Origin: an uncultured Candidatus Melainabacteria bacterium
GTDB taxonomy: Bacteria; Cyanobacteriota; Vampirovibrionia; Gastranaerophilales; Gastranaerophilaceae
Assembly: GCA_947570135.1 (NCBI GenBank)
Contig: CANOTP010000001.1
Span: 360,801-424,800 of the forward strand
Reading direction: 5' to 3'
Length of the DNA: 64,000 bases
In this document: in pieces, positions 1 through 8,253 of the stretch
Layout: each line of letters begins with the position of its first letter
Numbering within the stretch: position 1 is the first letter of the stretch
Notes under the pieces: generated by a model
Told to the model about the DNA's origin: nothing
Database searches by the model: none
Seen by the model: the letters and a program-made list of their open reading frames with translations, nothing else
Position numbers and translations under genes: made by a program

Positions 1-242
1 ACATCAGCTTCTGTCATTTTGTCCAAGATTTCTTCCATATCGTCTTTCTGAGAACATTTAGAGTAGCTGTTGGAGTTACAGAATCCGCATCCGCTGCAGT
101 AGTTGATATTTTTGTCTTTCAGGAAAATCTTTTCGACCTGATTTCCTGCATCCAGGGCGCCTTGTATGAATTTGTCGCACAAAGTGTCGGAGTTGCCGCC
201 TTTTCTTGGGGATGAAGAGATTACTAAAACTTTTTTACTCAT
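1..242 (-). CDS. NAD(P)H-dependent flavin oxidoreductase / iron-sulfur flavoprotein-like, partial
   Basis: Only the first 80 residues are in the window; the gene runs off the left edge. The N-terminus has a beta strand followed by SSSPRKGGNSD, the FMN-phosphate loop of the flavodoxin-like NADPH-dependent FMN reductase fold. It is followed near residues 52-65 by a cysteine cluster (YCSGCGFC, then a further Cys), as in iron-sulfur flavoproteins and related oxidoreductases. The start at 242 is preceded by a good ribosome site (GGAAG). It is transcribed away from the MerR-type regulator at 428, so that regulator is a likely controller. The substrate cannot be told. Confidence 0.75.
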   Translation of the reverse strand, partial: MSKKVLVISSSPRKGGNSDTLCDKFIQGALDAGNQVEKIFLKDKNINYCSGCGFCNSNSYSKCSQKDDMEEILDKMTEAD

Positions 243-427
243 TTTTTACTTCCTTTCTTTTTTCATGTTTTTATTTTACTATTTGATAGTAGCTCTCAGT
301 TAACTCCTCGGCCGGAGGGGGCACCATGCTACCAATGGAAGTGAAATTTGTGAGGTTTTGCTACTCCGAATAATTCGTACTCGGTTGAGCAGAGGCATGA
401 GCGAAGCGAAAAACGAAAGGACAAACA

Positions 428-799
428 ATGTACACAATCAAAGAAGTTTCAAGAATGATGGATGTGTCCGAGCACACTTTAAGATTTTGGGCAAAGAGCG
501 ACTTTTTTCCGCTTGTGACGCGTAATGAGAACAATTTCCGTATGTTTTCAGACACTGATGTTGAGTTTGTTAAGATAATCAAGTGTTTGCGCGCTATCGG
601 AACTGATAACAAAAACATTAAAAAATATATCGACTTATGCTTGATTGGAGATTCCACAATTGAACAGCGTTATGAAATTATCAAAGAAACCCATAAAAAA
701 GCAATCGAACAAATGAAAGAGCACCAAAAAAGGCTTGAACTATTGGATTACAAGGAAAAGTATTATCAAAACCTAATGAAAAAAGCAGGTATCAAATAA
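428..799 (+). CDS. MerR family transcriptional regulator
   Basis: A 123-residue protein. The N-terminus (MYTIKEVSRMMDVSEHTLRF) is the winged helix-turn-helix of MerR regulators, followed by the second helix pair around FRMFSDTDVEFVKIIKCLR and a long C-terminal coiled coil (about residues 80-120) for dimerisation. There is no large effector domain and no conserved metal-binding cysteines, so it fits the small-molecule or aldehyde-responsive MerR subgroup rather than the metal sensors. It is divergent from the flavoprotein gene at the window edge, a common pairing for this family. A short dyad (CCTC-N5-GAGG near 311-323) lies between the two genes and could be part of the operator. Confidence 0.85.
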   Translation: MYTIKEVSRMMDVSEHTLRFWAKSDFFPLVTRNENNFRMFSDTDVEFVKIIKCLRAIGTDNKNIKKYIDLCLIGDSTIEQRYEIIKETHKKAIEQMKEHQKRLELLDYKEKYYQNLMKKAGIK

Positions 800-800
800 T

Positions 801-1103
801 TTATTTGCCCTTTTCAACGCCTTTGGCGTCTTTTATAATAAACGGTCTGACAAATGCAAAAGTCCCGTACATTGAGGTTAGAAGCCCTGCAATACTTAGT
901 GCTTTTGATGTTTTTGCGTGTTTATTCAAAATTCCGCCAAGCGTTAAGAGTGTTGTACCGCCCATAATACCGAGATATCCTTTGAAAATGGTTCTCGGGA
1001 CAACGATTGTGTCTGTCATATCGGCAGAATTTCTTGTCTTTTCGTGAAATTTACTTAAAAAGTCTGATGTGAAATGTGTGTTATTAATTCGTGTAATTTT
1101 CAT
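801..1103 (-). CDS. small membrane protein with N-terminal FTS motif and VVPRT motif
   Basis: About 100 residues if started at MKITRINNTHFTS; a start 21 nt upstream is also open, but neither has a clear ribosome site. I chose the inner one because it matches the MK(I/V)-polar-F-(T)-(S/G) beginnings of other unknown proteins in this window. Two hydrophobic helices follow (about residues 43-62 and 68-89). The motif TIVVPRT is shared with the large unknown proteins at 27959-29638 (MVVPRT) and 29665-31380 (AIVPRT), so it probably belongs to the same lineage-specific family. It converges on the MerR gene with one base between stops. Function unknown. Confidence 0.6.
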   Translation of the reverse strand: MKITRINNTHFTSDFLSKFHEKTRNSADMTDTIVVPRTIFKGYLGIMGGTTLLTLGGILNKHAKTSKALSIAGLLTSMYGTFAFVRPFIIKDAKGVEKGK

Positions 1104-1135
1104 ATTTGTATTAAAACATAACAAGGGAATTTTTG

Positions 1136-2311
1136 CTATTTCTTTACAAAACCTGTTTGGATAATATTTTTGCCGAATTTTGATTCAAGTCTGTCAAAAC
1201 ACTTTGCAAGTTTTTCTTTTTTTATGCAGTCAGCACCGTCTGTATACAGAGATAATTGTTCAACTCCCTGTTCTCCTATTTTTTCAAGGATTACTCCTGT
1301 ACTACGGTAAAGAATGTTCGGGTTATAGATTTCTTCAAGCAGTTTTATTGCTATATCGGATATTTCAAGTTCAAAATCAACGGGCGTTAGTAAATCTTTT
1401 TTTGTGTAATAAACTTTAAAATCTTTTGTTCGTAGCATTACCCCTATTTGAAGACATTTTGTGTTATATGAACGAAGTTTTCTGCAAGATGTGTGGATAT
1501 GTCTGTTGAGTTCATTTTTTATGAAATTAAAGTCTGATGTGAATATCCCGAAAGCCCGAGTATTTTGAATAGATTTGGGTGCTTTTTCGGCATTTGTAAC
1601 AGGGGATGTCATCTCGCCCAAAAGTTCATGTTTCATTTCCAGTCCGTGGATTCCGATTGTTGAATCAAGCCAGGCATCCGATTTTTTTATTAAATCTTCT
1701 GCAGTTAGGATTCCGTAGCGCTTGAGACTTTTTGTAAGTCTCCTGCCGATTCCCCAGATTTCTTCTATTATGGTGTTATTTAATTCTTTATGGATTTTGC
1801 ACCTGCCTATCAGATACACCCCGCAAGATGTTTTCTTTGCTTTATCTGAGGCAAGTTTAGATAGTGTTTTTGTTGAACTTACTCCAATTGATACGGGGAT
1901 GTCTGCTTCTTGCAGAATTTTTTCACGCAGGTGTATTGCAAGGTTTTTGTAATTCTTTTTGTAAAGTTTAACCAACCCCGTAAGGTCTACAAACGCCTCG
2001 TCAATCGAGTAAATTTGCACATAAGGACTGAAATCTTTTAATATTGCCATAACCTGTTTTGATACTTGGGAGTAATATTCATGGTCGGCGATTTTGAAAA
2101 TTGCTTTTGGGTGTTCTTTTTTCAGCATAAAATAAGGTTCACCCATTCGAACCCCCATTTTTTTAGCTTCTTTAGAACGGGAAATTACACAGCCTTCGCT
2201 GTTTGACAGAACACAAACGGGCTTGTTTTTAAGCGTTGTATTACGCTTTTGTTCACACGATACAAAAAACGAGTCACAATCAACTAAAGCTATGTATTTT
2301 TGTTTAACCAT
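1136..2311 (-). CDS. umuC: Y-family DNA polymerase, UmuC-like
   Basis: A 391-residue translesion polymerase. The catalytic motifs are visible: DCDSFF with D11, and YSIDEAF with D104-E105. GCVISRSKEAKKMGVRMGEP (about residues 40-59) is the UmuC-type finger region rather than DinB. The helix-hairpin-helix region (WGIGRRL) and little-finger domain follow. No umuD or lexA is adjacent. I start at MVKQKYIALVD instead of 90 nt upstream because the promoter TTTACA-N17-TATAAT (2346-2318 on the minus strand) places transcription start at or beside that ATG, giving a leaderless message. It likely works in DNA damage tolerance; SOS control is not proven by an obvious LexA box. Confidence 0.88.
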   Translation of the reverse strand: MVKQKYIALVDCDSFFVSCEQKRNTTLKNKPVCVLSNSEGCVISRSKEAKKMGVRMGEPYFMLKKEHPKAIFKIADHEYYSQVSKQVMAILKDFSPYVQIYSIDEAFVDLTGLVKLYKKNYKNLAIHLREKILQEADIPVSIGVSSTKTLSKLASDKAKKTSCGVYLIGRCKIHKELNNTIIEEIWGIGRRLTKSLKRYGILTAEDLIKKSDAWLDSTIGIHGLEMKHELLGEMTSPVTNAEKAPKSIQNTRAFGIFTSDFNFIKNELNRHIHTSCRKLRSYNTKCLQIGVMLRTKDFKVYYTKKDLLTPVDFELEISDIAIKLLEEIYNPNILYRSTGVILEKIGEQGVEQLSLYTDGADCIKKEKLAKCFDRLESKFGKNIIQTGFVKK

Positions 2312-2317
2312 AATTAT

Positions 2318-2346
2318 ATTATATATCTTTTTGTAACAAATGTAAA
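2318..2346 (-). promoter_or_regulatory. sigma70-type promoter of the umuC-like gene, leaderless
   Basis: On the minus strand TTTACA (2346-2341), a 17-bp spacer and TATAAT (2323-2318). Six bases then separate the -10 box from the ATG at 2311, so the transcript should begin at or within a base or two of the start codon. No Shine-Dalgarno sequence is present. Confidence 0.6.
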
Positions 2347-2418
2347 AAATATAGCAAAAAATATCTTGCTGTTTTTTTACACATAGTATATCATTAGACA
2401 AAAAAGAAGGTAGAAATT

Positions 2419-3588
2419 ATGAATGATTATATGTTTCCTAAGAAAAACGAGTTATATAAAATAGGTATTGAAGAAGTGGATGCTTCGCTTCCTGATTTAA
2501 AAAATACGGATGAATCCAAGGCTGTAGTTATCGGTAACTGGCTTGGCGTTTGGATACGGGAAAGCTTAAAGTCAGGAAAGATTAGTGTTAATAATATTTT
2601 GCCTTCAAAAGCTGAATTTGCGTACAGGCTTGGTGTGAGTATCGGAACCGTTCAAAATGCGCTGCGTTATATTGAAGATTTAGGATATGTAGAATCCAAA
2701 CAGTGTATCGGCACATTGGTTAAAGATATTGATGATTCAAAAACGACATTAAGAAAACTTACCTCAAAAAGAGATATGGCAGTAGATTCGATTAAGCGCT
2801 ATATTCTAAATGACGGATTTAAGGCTGGTTCTTTACTCCCATCATCAAGAACGATATCAACAATTATCGGGTTTAGCGCAAATACTACAAGGCTTGCGTT
2901 AGAGAACCTTGCAACATTCGGGATTATCAAACGCGATTTTAAAACTCCGAAAGATAAAGGATGGATTGTTATAACAACAGACTTTGAGGTCGAACCTCAG
3001 GTTGCCTCAACAAAAGTCGAAACCCTTGTTGATATGGTTGTAAAAGATTTGGAAAACTATATTTCCGAAAACTTAAAAACAGGTGACAGAATGCCTGCGC
3101 ATTCTATGTTGGCAAAAACATTAAAAGCTAGCATGAAGACAGTACACGATGCGTTAAAGGTTTTAATCGATCGAGGAATCCTTCTTGCTCGCCGCGGAAG
3201 ATACGGTACAACCGTTATCAGAATGCCGAACGGTGAAATTCCTTCAATGAAGCCTGAAACCTCAATTTTTGCATCAGCCAAAGATACTGCGTTCTATCAT
3301 TACGAAAAAACTCAAAACTATTTAAAACGAATGATTGCAACAGAGTATGAAGTAGGTGATAAATTACCGTCAATTCAGGAGCTTTCAAAGAAACTTGATT
3401 TAAGCCCTAATACGATAAGAAAAGCGTTTCATAACCTTGCAAAAGAAGGATACTTGGTCTTTTCAAGAGGTCGTTACGGCGGAACATTTGTAATAGATAT
3501 TCCTGAAGTTGAATCACAAACCTTCAAATGGCTTGCTGTTAATCCTCAGTATGCAAAAACTTATTCACAAAACGAATCAGCTAATTAA
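2419..3588 (+). CDS. protein of four tandem GntR-type winged helix-turn-helix domains
   Basis: A 389-residue protein built from four successive GntR-like DNA-binding domains, at about residues 38-103, 120-186, 203-268 and 293-360. Each has the family signature: (L/M)PS or PA near the start, a recognition helix of the form S-x-x-T-(V/I/T), and a wing ending in G-T-x-V or similar (for example SIGTVQNALRYIEDLGYV and SPNTIRKAFHNLAKEGYL). No effector-binding domain (FCD, UTRA, aminotransferase) is present. Domain 2 has the most divergent wing (KTPKDKGWIV). It is divergent from the umuC-like gene. GntR proteins usually have one such domain plus a sensor, so this all-DNA-binding layout is unusual; it could be an architectural or multi-site binding protein. 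Confidence 0.8.
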   Translation: MNDYMFPKKNELYKIGIEEVDASLPDLKNTDESKAVVIGNWLGVWIRESLKSGKISVNNILPSKAEFAYRLGVSIGTVQNALRYIEDLGYVESKQCIGTLVKDIDDSKTTLRKLTSKRDMAVDSIKRYILNDGFKAGSLLPSSRTISTIIGFSANTTRLALENLATFGIIKRDFKTPKDKGWIVITTDFEVEPQVASTKVETLVDMVVKDLENYISENLKTGDRMPAHSMLAKTLKASMKTVHDALKVLIDRGILLARRGRYGTTVIRMPNGEIPSMKPETSIFASAKDTAFYHYEKTQNYLKRMIATEYEVGDKLPSIQELSKKLDLSPNTIRKAFHNLAKEGYLVFSRGRYGGTFVIDIPEVESQTFKWLAVNPQYAKTYSQNESAN

Positions 3589-3592
3589 ATAC

Positions 3593-4342
3593 TTACGGAT
3601 TTTTTTTGAATCCCGCTTTTTCCAAATCAGGTAATTTCCCATGTGTTAGCACATACGCAGCAGGACTTTTAGCATCAACTTTGCAGGATTTTGCATTTTG
3701 ATAGCTGCACAGACCCTTATAAAATGCAGAAGCTGCCCATGGGTGGATTGAATAATAAGGAACCACGTTATAATTATCACCAAAAGATGTAACTGGGAAC
3801 ATATCCTTTCCCACTCTGTTTGGTCCTGATTTTCCGTTTGTGTCTATTACTATATTCAATGTCCCGTTATCGCTGAAGGCATTCATTCTGGACATGGCAA
3901 CTACCGTTCCGTTATATAATTTGTAATAGCAAACTCCTGAGTTGTCGGCTCCCAGTCTTGCCCCTATTGAATAAGTTGAATAACTTGCGCTTGTTCCGTC
4001 TAACGCATAAGTTTTTTCAGGCAGCCAGCTTTGTATTTCTTTTCTCCAACCATAAAAGTTATAACACTTTTTATCTGCGTATTTAAAGTGTTTATCAATA
4101 TTTGATGCAATGGCTTCGATTTCAGGCGCTTTGTATCTGTTATAGCAACTGCTGCCTTGACAGTCTTCTGCTTCTTCCATCATTCTGATTGCATTATTTA
4201 TAATTGAAAAACTTTGTTTAAAATTATTCACTGATTGCTTTTCAAACAGGTGGGCTTTTAATTGAGGAATAGTTAATGCTGCAACTACGCCTATTATGCC
4301 GAGAGTTATAAGTGTTTCTGCTAAAGTAAAACCCTTTTTCAT
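3593..4342 (-). CDS. type IV prepilin-like protein with N-methylation motif
   Basis: 249 residues starting MKKGFTLAETLITLG. This is a short basic leader, then G|F cleavage and methylation site, E5 of the mature protein, and a hydrophobic helix, as recognised by prepilin peptidase PilD. The start is at 4342 because of the good site GGAGAAATT before it; a longer frame upstream lacks support. The C-terminal domain has several cysteines and a D-x-N-G-x3-P-N-x2-G-x-D motif (IDTNGKSGPNRVGKDMF) shared with the other prepilins in the window. It is divergent from a small XRE regulator with a palindrome over the predicted transcription start. It is probably a minor pilin or pseudopilin on the cell surface. 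Confidence 0.85.
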   Translation of the reverse strand: MKKGFTLAETLITLGIIGVVAALTIPQLKAHLFEKQSVNNFKQSFSIINNAIRMMEEAEDCQGSSCYNRYKAPEIEAIASNIDKHFKYADKKCYNFYGWRKEIQSWLPEKTYALDGTSASYSTYSIGARLGADNSGVCYYKLYNGTVVAMSRMNAFSDNGTLNIVIDTNGKSGPNRVGKDMFPVTSFGDNYNVVPYYSIHPWAASAFYKGLCSYQNAKSCKVDAKSPAAYVLTHGKLPDLEKAGFKKNP

Positions 4343-4370
4343 AATTTCTCCTGTCAATATGATGTCACCC

Positions 4371-4390
4371 AATATCAATATATTGATATT
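4371..4390. promoter_or_regulatory. perfect 20-bp palindrome, probable operator
   Basis: AATATCAATATATTGATATT is a perfect inverted repeat. It begins six bases downstream of the minus-strand -10 box of the prepilin promoter, so it covers the predicted transcription start. The adjacent XRE-type regulator at 4445 is the obvious candidate to bind it; that link is inference. Confidence 0.55.
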
Positions 4391-4396
4391 AATAAT

Positions 4397-4425
4397 AATA
4401 TATTCACTTATATAACTTTTGTCAA
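4397..4425 (-). promoter_or_regulatory. sigma70-type promoter of the prepilin gene
   Basis: On the minus strand TTGACA (4425-4420), 17-bp spacer, TATATT (4402-4397). A near-consensus promoter driving the prepilin gene, with the 20-bp palindrome immediately downstream. Confidence 0.65.
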
Positions 4426-4430
4426 GGTTA

Positions 4431-4436
4431 TATAAT
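4431..4436 (+). promoter_or_regulatory. -10 box of the XRE regulator, leaderless
   Basis: TATAAT, followed by eight bases and then the ATG at 4445. There is no ribosome site, so the message is probably leaderless. No good -35 is visible at 17 bp, which suggests a weak or activated promoter. Confidence 0.4.
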
Positions 4437-4444
4437 TTAAAATA

Positions 4445-4669
4445 ATGAAAGATGATATTAAATATAAATTAGGCCGTAATATAAAAATTGAGCGTATTCG
4501 TAAGGATATAACTCAAGAACAATTTGCGGAGTTAATTGATATGAGTGTGAGTTATGTCAGTAAGCTTGAACAGGGATTGACTTCCCCTACCGCGTTAGCA
4601 CTTTATAAAATGTCTTGTGTTTTGGATGTTCCTATGGAAGAGTTTTTTAAGGGTATTTCTAAATTGTAA
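4445..4669 (+). CDS. small XRE-family HTH regulator
   Basis: 74 residues, essentially one Cro/CI-type helix-turn-helix domain: ITQEQFAELIDMSVSYVSKLEQG spans helices 2 and 3, and LALYKMSCVLDVPMEEFF closes the domain. There is no extra sensor domain. It faces away from the prepilin gene at 4342 and shares its control region, including the perfect palindrome at 4371-4390, so it is likely the repressor of that prepilin and possibly of itself. The start lacks a Shine-Dalgarno sequence but sits 8 nt after a TATAAT. Confidence 0.85.
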   Translation: MKDDIKYKLGRNIKIERIRKDITQEQFAELIDMSVSYVSKLEQGLTSPTALALYKMSCVLDVPMEEFFKGISKL

Positions 4670-4685
4670 ATATTATTCAATATTT

Positions 4686-4715
4686 TTGACATGACTTGTT
4701 CTTATCTGCCATAAT
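4686..4715 (+). promoter_or_regulatory. promoter of the smc operon
   Basis: TTGACA (4686-4691), 18-bp spacer, CATAAT (4710-4715), ending 28 bases before the smc start at 4744. Confidence 0.55.
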
Positions 4716-4743
4716 GGTGAAACAGACTGTAATTAGGTAGATT

Positions 4744-7700
4744 ATGTACATAAAACAATTAGAGATAGATAATTTTAAATCATTTGCCAACAAATCGGAA
4801 ATACCTTTGCTAAAAGGATTTACGACTGTTTCAGGGCCAAACGGCTCAGGTAAAAGTAATATTATAGACAGTGTTATGTTTGCCTTGGGGCTTCGTACGG
4901 GTTCGGCTTTGCGTATTGAGAATTTATCCGATTTTATTACAACTTTTAATAATAAGAACGAAGCTATGGTAAAAGTCGTTTTTGGCGATGTTGAGGGCAA
5001 TAAGGAACTTTCTGTCGGGCGTCGAATTAAAAAGACTAATCAAGGGTTTGCAAGTACATATTACCTTAATGATAAGGTTGATACCTTAACAAATATCAGA
5101 TCTATCTTAGAAAAATATAATATTACTCCGAACAGCTATAACGTAATGATGCAGGGCGATGTGAACAGTATTGTCATGTGTTCTTCTAAGGTTCGTCGCG
5201 GAATTATTGATGAAATCGCTGGTGTTGCTGATTTTGACCGTCGAATAGACCAAGCAACAGGTGAATTAAAAACCGTTGAACAGCGTGTTGAAGCAGCTGC
5301 ACTTATTTTGTCTGAGGTTGAAAAAACTTTAGAACAGTTAAAATCAGAGCGTGAAGTTGCTTTAAAATACAAAAAATTACAGGAAGAAAAATCAGGCTTG
5401 GAATCTCAAATCAGTACGGTTAAGTTCTTTGATTTGAAACGTAATTTAGAAATGGCGCATGAAAATATTCTTCAATCCAACAAAAAACTGAAAGAAGAAC
5501 AGGCAAATAAGACTGATTTAGATGAAAAAATTAAGCTTATTAATGAAAAATACAAAGAGCTTGATGCTAAATTAAAAGAACAGGGCGAAGATGAGCGTAA
5601 CAAGTTGAAAGATTCTCAAAGCGATTTAACTGCGCGTATTCAGACTAAGAAAAACGCGATTGATTATTCTCAAACTCAAATTCAAAAAGGGTTACAATCA
5701 ATTGAAAACGCAAAAAACGGTATTGAATCTTATAAGAAAAAAATAGAAGATGAGAAACTTAATATCAAGCTAGCTCACGATAGAATCGGAATTTTGGAAT
5801 CTCAATTAACAGAGAAAAAAGAAGAGCTTTCAAAAAAACTTGCTGATATTTCGGGCTTAAGCTCAACCGCGGATAAATATATTCAGGAAAGAAACGATGT
5901 TTCCCGAAACTTAGACAGTTTGAAAGACAAAGATAACGAACTTTTAAAAGAATCTTTACCTAAAGAAAACGATTTGCGCAATTTAAGAAAAGAAATTGAT
6001 GAAGCTAAGGCTTTTATAGAGCAGGCAGAAAACGCTAAAGCAAACTTTGGTGACAACAAGTCCTTAAAACAGCTTGAAGTCGATAATCTTAAGAAAGAAA
6101 TGGATGAATTAAAAGAGATTCAGTCTAAAACCATGCAGGAGTTGGATGACGCGAAAACGGCAATAGAAGATTATGATCATGACGTAAGAGCGGCTTATCG
6201 TAAGTTTACCGAAATGGAAGCTCAGCGCAGAGCTGTTTCTGCCTCAGGATCAAGTATTCCTATCACAACTGTTATGAACGCTCATTTAGAAGGTGTTCAT
6301 GCACCTTTAATGCAGTTGGGAACGGTTGATGAAGAGTATTCGACGGCACTTGATATCGCGTTTGGCGGAAGACTTGCACATATTGTTGTAGATGATACAC
6401 ATGCTGCGTATGTTGCAATGGAATTGTTAAATTCATCTCGCGCTGGTCGTGCTACATTTATTCCTCTAAACAAGGTTAAAAAAGCTCCTGGACGTCTGCA
6501 GCTGCCGAAAAATCGCGGAGTAATCGATTTTGCCATAAACCTTGTTGATTTTGACGATATCTATTTGGATGCGTTTTTCTATGCTGTCGGTGATACTTTG
6601 ATTGTAGAAGATGCGGAAGCTGCCGAACAGTTAATGGGTAAGTTCCGTATGGTAACTTTAGACGGTAAACTTTACGAAAAATCTGCCGCTATCACAGGCG
6701 GTTATGTTAAAAAATCAATATTCGGTTTCGGACAAAACGATGATAAAGAACTTGAAAACGCTAAAGCTAAGTTAGATGATTTGCAGAAAAAATACGATGA
6801 AGCCGTTCTTCGCAAAAAATCGCTGGAAGAAAAACTTGATAAAATAAGAGTTACTTACTCTTCATCTTCTACCGAGTTTTCAAAGGCAAAAATCGAGCTT
6901 TCAAATATGACTTCTCAATTTGAGAACAGTCAAAATCTTTTAGAAACCAAGAAGACTTTTGTATCGGAAAACGAACCGAAAATCGAAAAACTTAACTCTG
7001 AACTTGATAAAATTGAGGCAAAAAGGGTTGAATTGGCTGATAGTATTCAGGCTGCTCAGGATAAGTTAACAGAGCTTGACGCGTTATTAAACGACAAAGA
7101 CTTAAAAGACCTGAAAGAAAAAACTCAAGGGATTGAAGATGAAATCCGACACCTTAATAACAGCTTAATGGGTGTAAATAACGAGATTAATGGTTATAAC
7201 AATACAATCAAGTTCAATGAACAATTAATTATCTCTAAAGAAGATGATATTAAAAACACATTGAAAAACAACGAGTCTTTAGAAAAAGACAAAGAAACTT
7301 ACAGTGCTGAAATCGTTCAATTAGAGGATCAATTAAACGCCCTATCCGATAAAATTGCGGTAATAGATGAAAAGATAGGTGAACTTTTGAGACACAAAGA
7401 AGAAATTCACACAAGTTTGGTTGATTTACAGACAAACAGTGCGGTTAAGGCTTCTGAAATCGACAGGATAAATGAGCAAATCGAGTCGTTTAAACTTCGC
7501 CGCCGCGAGTTGGAACCTCAACTTAAAGAAGCATCTGAAATCTTAGAAAACTCAGGTGTTGAAATTTCTAAACTTGAGCCTGTCGAAATTTCGATTGATG
7601 AACTAAACGCAAAAATTCAGCGTCTTGATAAGAAAATGCAGGAATTGGGTGATGTTAATATGCGAGCTATCGTGTCTTACGAAGAAAAAGCCGCAAGGAA

Positions 7701-8253
7701 AGAAGAACTTGATACCCAAATAAAAACTCTTTCTACCGAACGTCAATCAATTTTAGATAAGATGAACGGGTTTGAACAACAGAAAAAAGAAGCGTTTATG
7801 ACAACATTTACTGCGATAAACGAAAACTTTAAAGATATTTATCACCAATTATCGGAAGGTGAAGGAAGACTTATTCTGGAAAACGAAAAAGACCCGCTGT
7901 CAGCAGGCATGACAATTGAGGCAAAACCGAGAGATAAAACTACAAACAATAAACTCGGAGCGTTATCGGGCGGTGAAAAAGCTCTTACCGCGCTTGCTCT
8001 GGTATTTTCAATTCAAAAATATCTTCCTGCGCCATTCTATGCATTGGATGAGGTCGACGCAAGCTTAGATACAATGAACGTTGAAAGAATTGCCGAAATG
8101 GTTAAGAAACAATCATCAGATACCCAGTTCCTTGTCGTAAGTCACAGAAGACCGATGATTGAAGCCGCAAACCGCACAATCGGTGTTACCCAAAAAGAAA
8201 AAGGTAAAACAAAAGTTACAGGTGTAAAATTAAGAGAAGATGACAATGAATAA
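4744..8253 (+). CDS. smc: chromosome segregation ATPase SMC
   Basis: 1169 residues, the usual length. Walker A GPNGSGKSN lies at residues 31-39. Long coiled coils surround a hinge at about 510-670, which carries the Gly-rich dimer contacts (FGGRLAHIV and GKLYEKSAAITGGYV). The C-terminal head has the ABC signature LSGGEKAL and Walker B FYALDEVDASLD. SMC dimers with ScpA and ScpB form the bacterial condensin, which organises and segregates the chromosome in an ATP-dependent way. It is followed by scpA, overlapping 14 nt, and then scpB, so the whole complex is in one operon. The gene is intact. Confidence 0.97.
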   Translation: MYIKQLEIDNFKSFANKSEIPLLKGFTTVSGPNGSGKSNIIDSVMFALGLRTGSALRIENLSDFITTFNNKNEAMVKVVFGDVEGNKELSVGRRIKKTNQGFASTYYLNDKVDTLTNIRSILEKYNITPNSYNVMMQGDVNSIVMCSSKVRRGIIDEIAGVADFDRRIDQATGELKTVEQRVEAAALILSEVEKTLEQLKSEREVALKYKKLQEEKSGLESQISTVKFFDLKRNLEMAHENILQSNKKLKEEQANKTDLDEKIKLINEKYKELDAKLKEQGEDERNKLKDSQSDLTARIQTKKNAIDYSQTQIQKGLQSIENAKNGIESYKKKIEDEKLNIKLAHDRIGILESQLTEKKEELSKKLADISGLSSTADKYIQERNDVSRNLDSLKDKDNELLKESLPKENDLRNLRKEIDEAKAFIEQAENAKANFGDNKSLKQLEVDNLKKEMDELKEIQSKTMQELDDAKTAIEDYDHDVRAAYRKFTEMEAQRRAVSASGSSIPITTVMNAHLEGVHAPLMQLGTVDEEYSTALDIAFGGRLAHIVVDDTHAAYVAMELLNSSRAGRATFIPLNKVKKAPGRLQLPKNRGVIDFAINLVDFDDIYLDAFFYAVGDTLIVEDAEAAEQLMGKFRMVTLDGKLYEKSAAITGGYVKKSIFGFGQNDDKELENAKAKLDDLQKKYDEAVLRKKSLEEKLDKIRVTYSSSSTEFSKAKIELSNMTSQFENSQNLLETKKTFVSENEPKIEKLNSELDKIEAKRVELADSIQAAQDKLTELDALLNDKDLKDLKEKTQGIEDEIRHLNNSLMGVNNEINGYNNTIKFNEQLIISKEDDIKNTLKNNESLEKDKETYSAEIVQLEDQLNALSDKIAVIDEKIGELLRHKEEIHTSLVDLQTNSAVKASEIDRINEQIESFKLRRRELEPQLKEASEILENSGVEISKLEPVEISIDELNAKIQRLDKKMQELGDVNMRAIVSYEEKAARKEELDTQIKTLSTERQSILDKMNGFEQQKKEAFMTTFTAINENFKDIYHQLSEGEGRLILENEKDPLSAGMTIEAKPRDKTTNNKLGALSGGEKALTALALVFSIQKYLPAPFYALDEVDASLDTMNVERIAEMVKKQSSDTQFLVVSHRRPMIEAANRTIGVTQKEKGKTKVTGVKLREDDNE

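Noticed and set aside
300..427. GC-richer stretch before merR as a fourth copy of the G-rich prepilin module
   Set aside because: CGGAGGGGGCACC resembles the G-run, but TAACTTTT, the MKN start and the 27-nt spacing are all missing.
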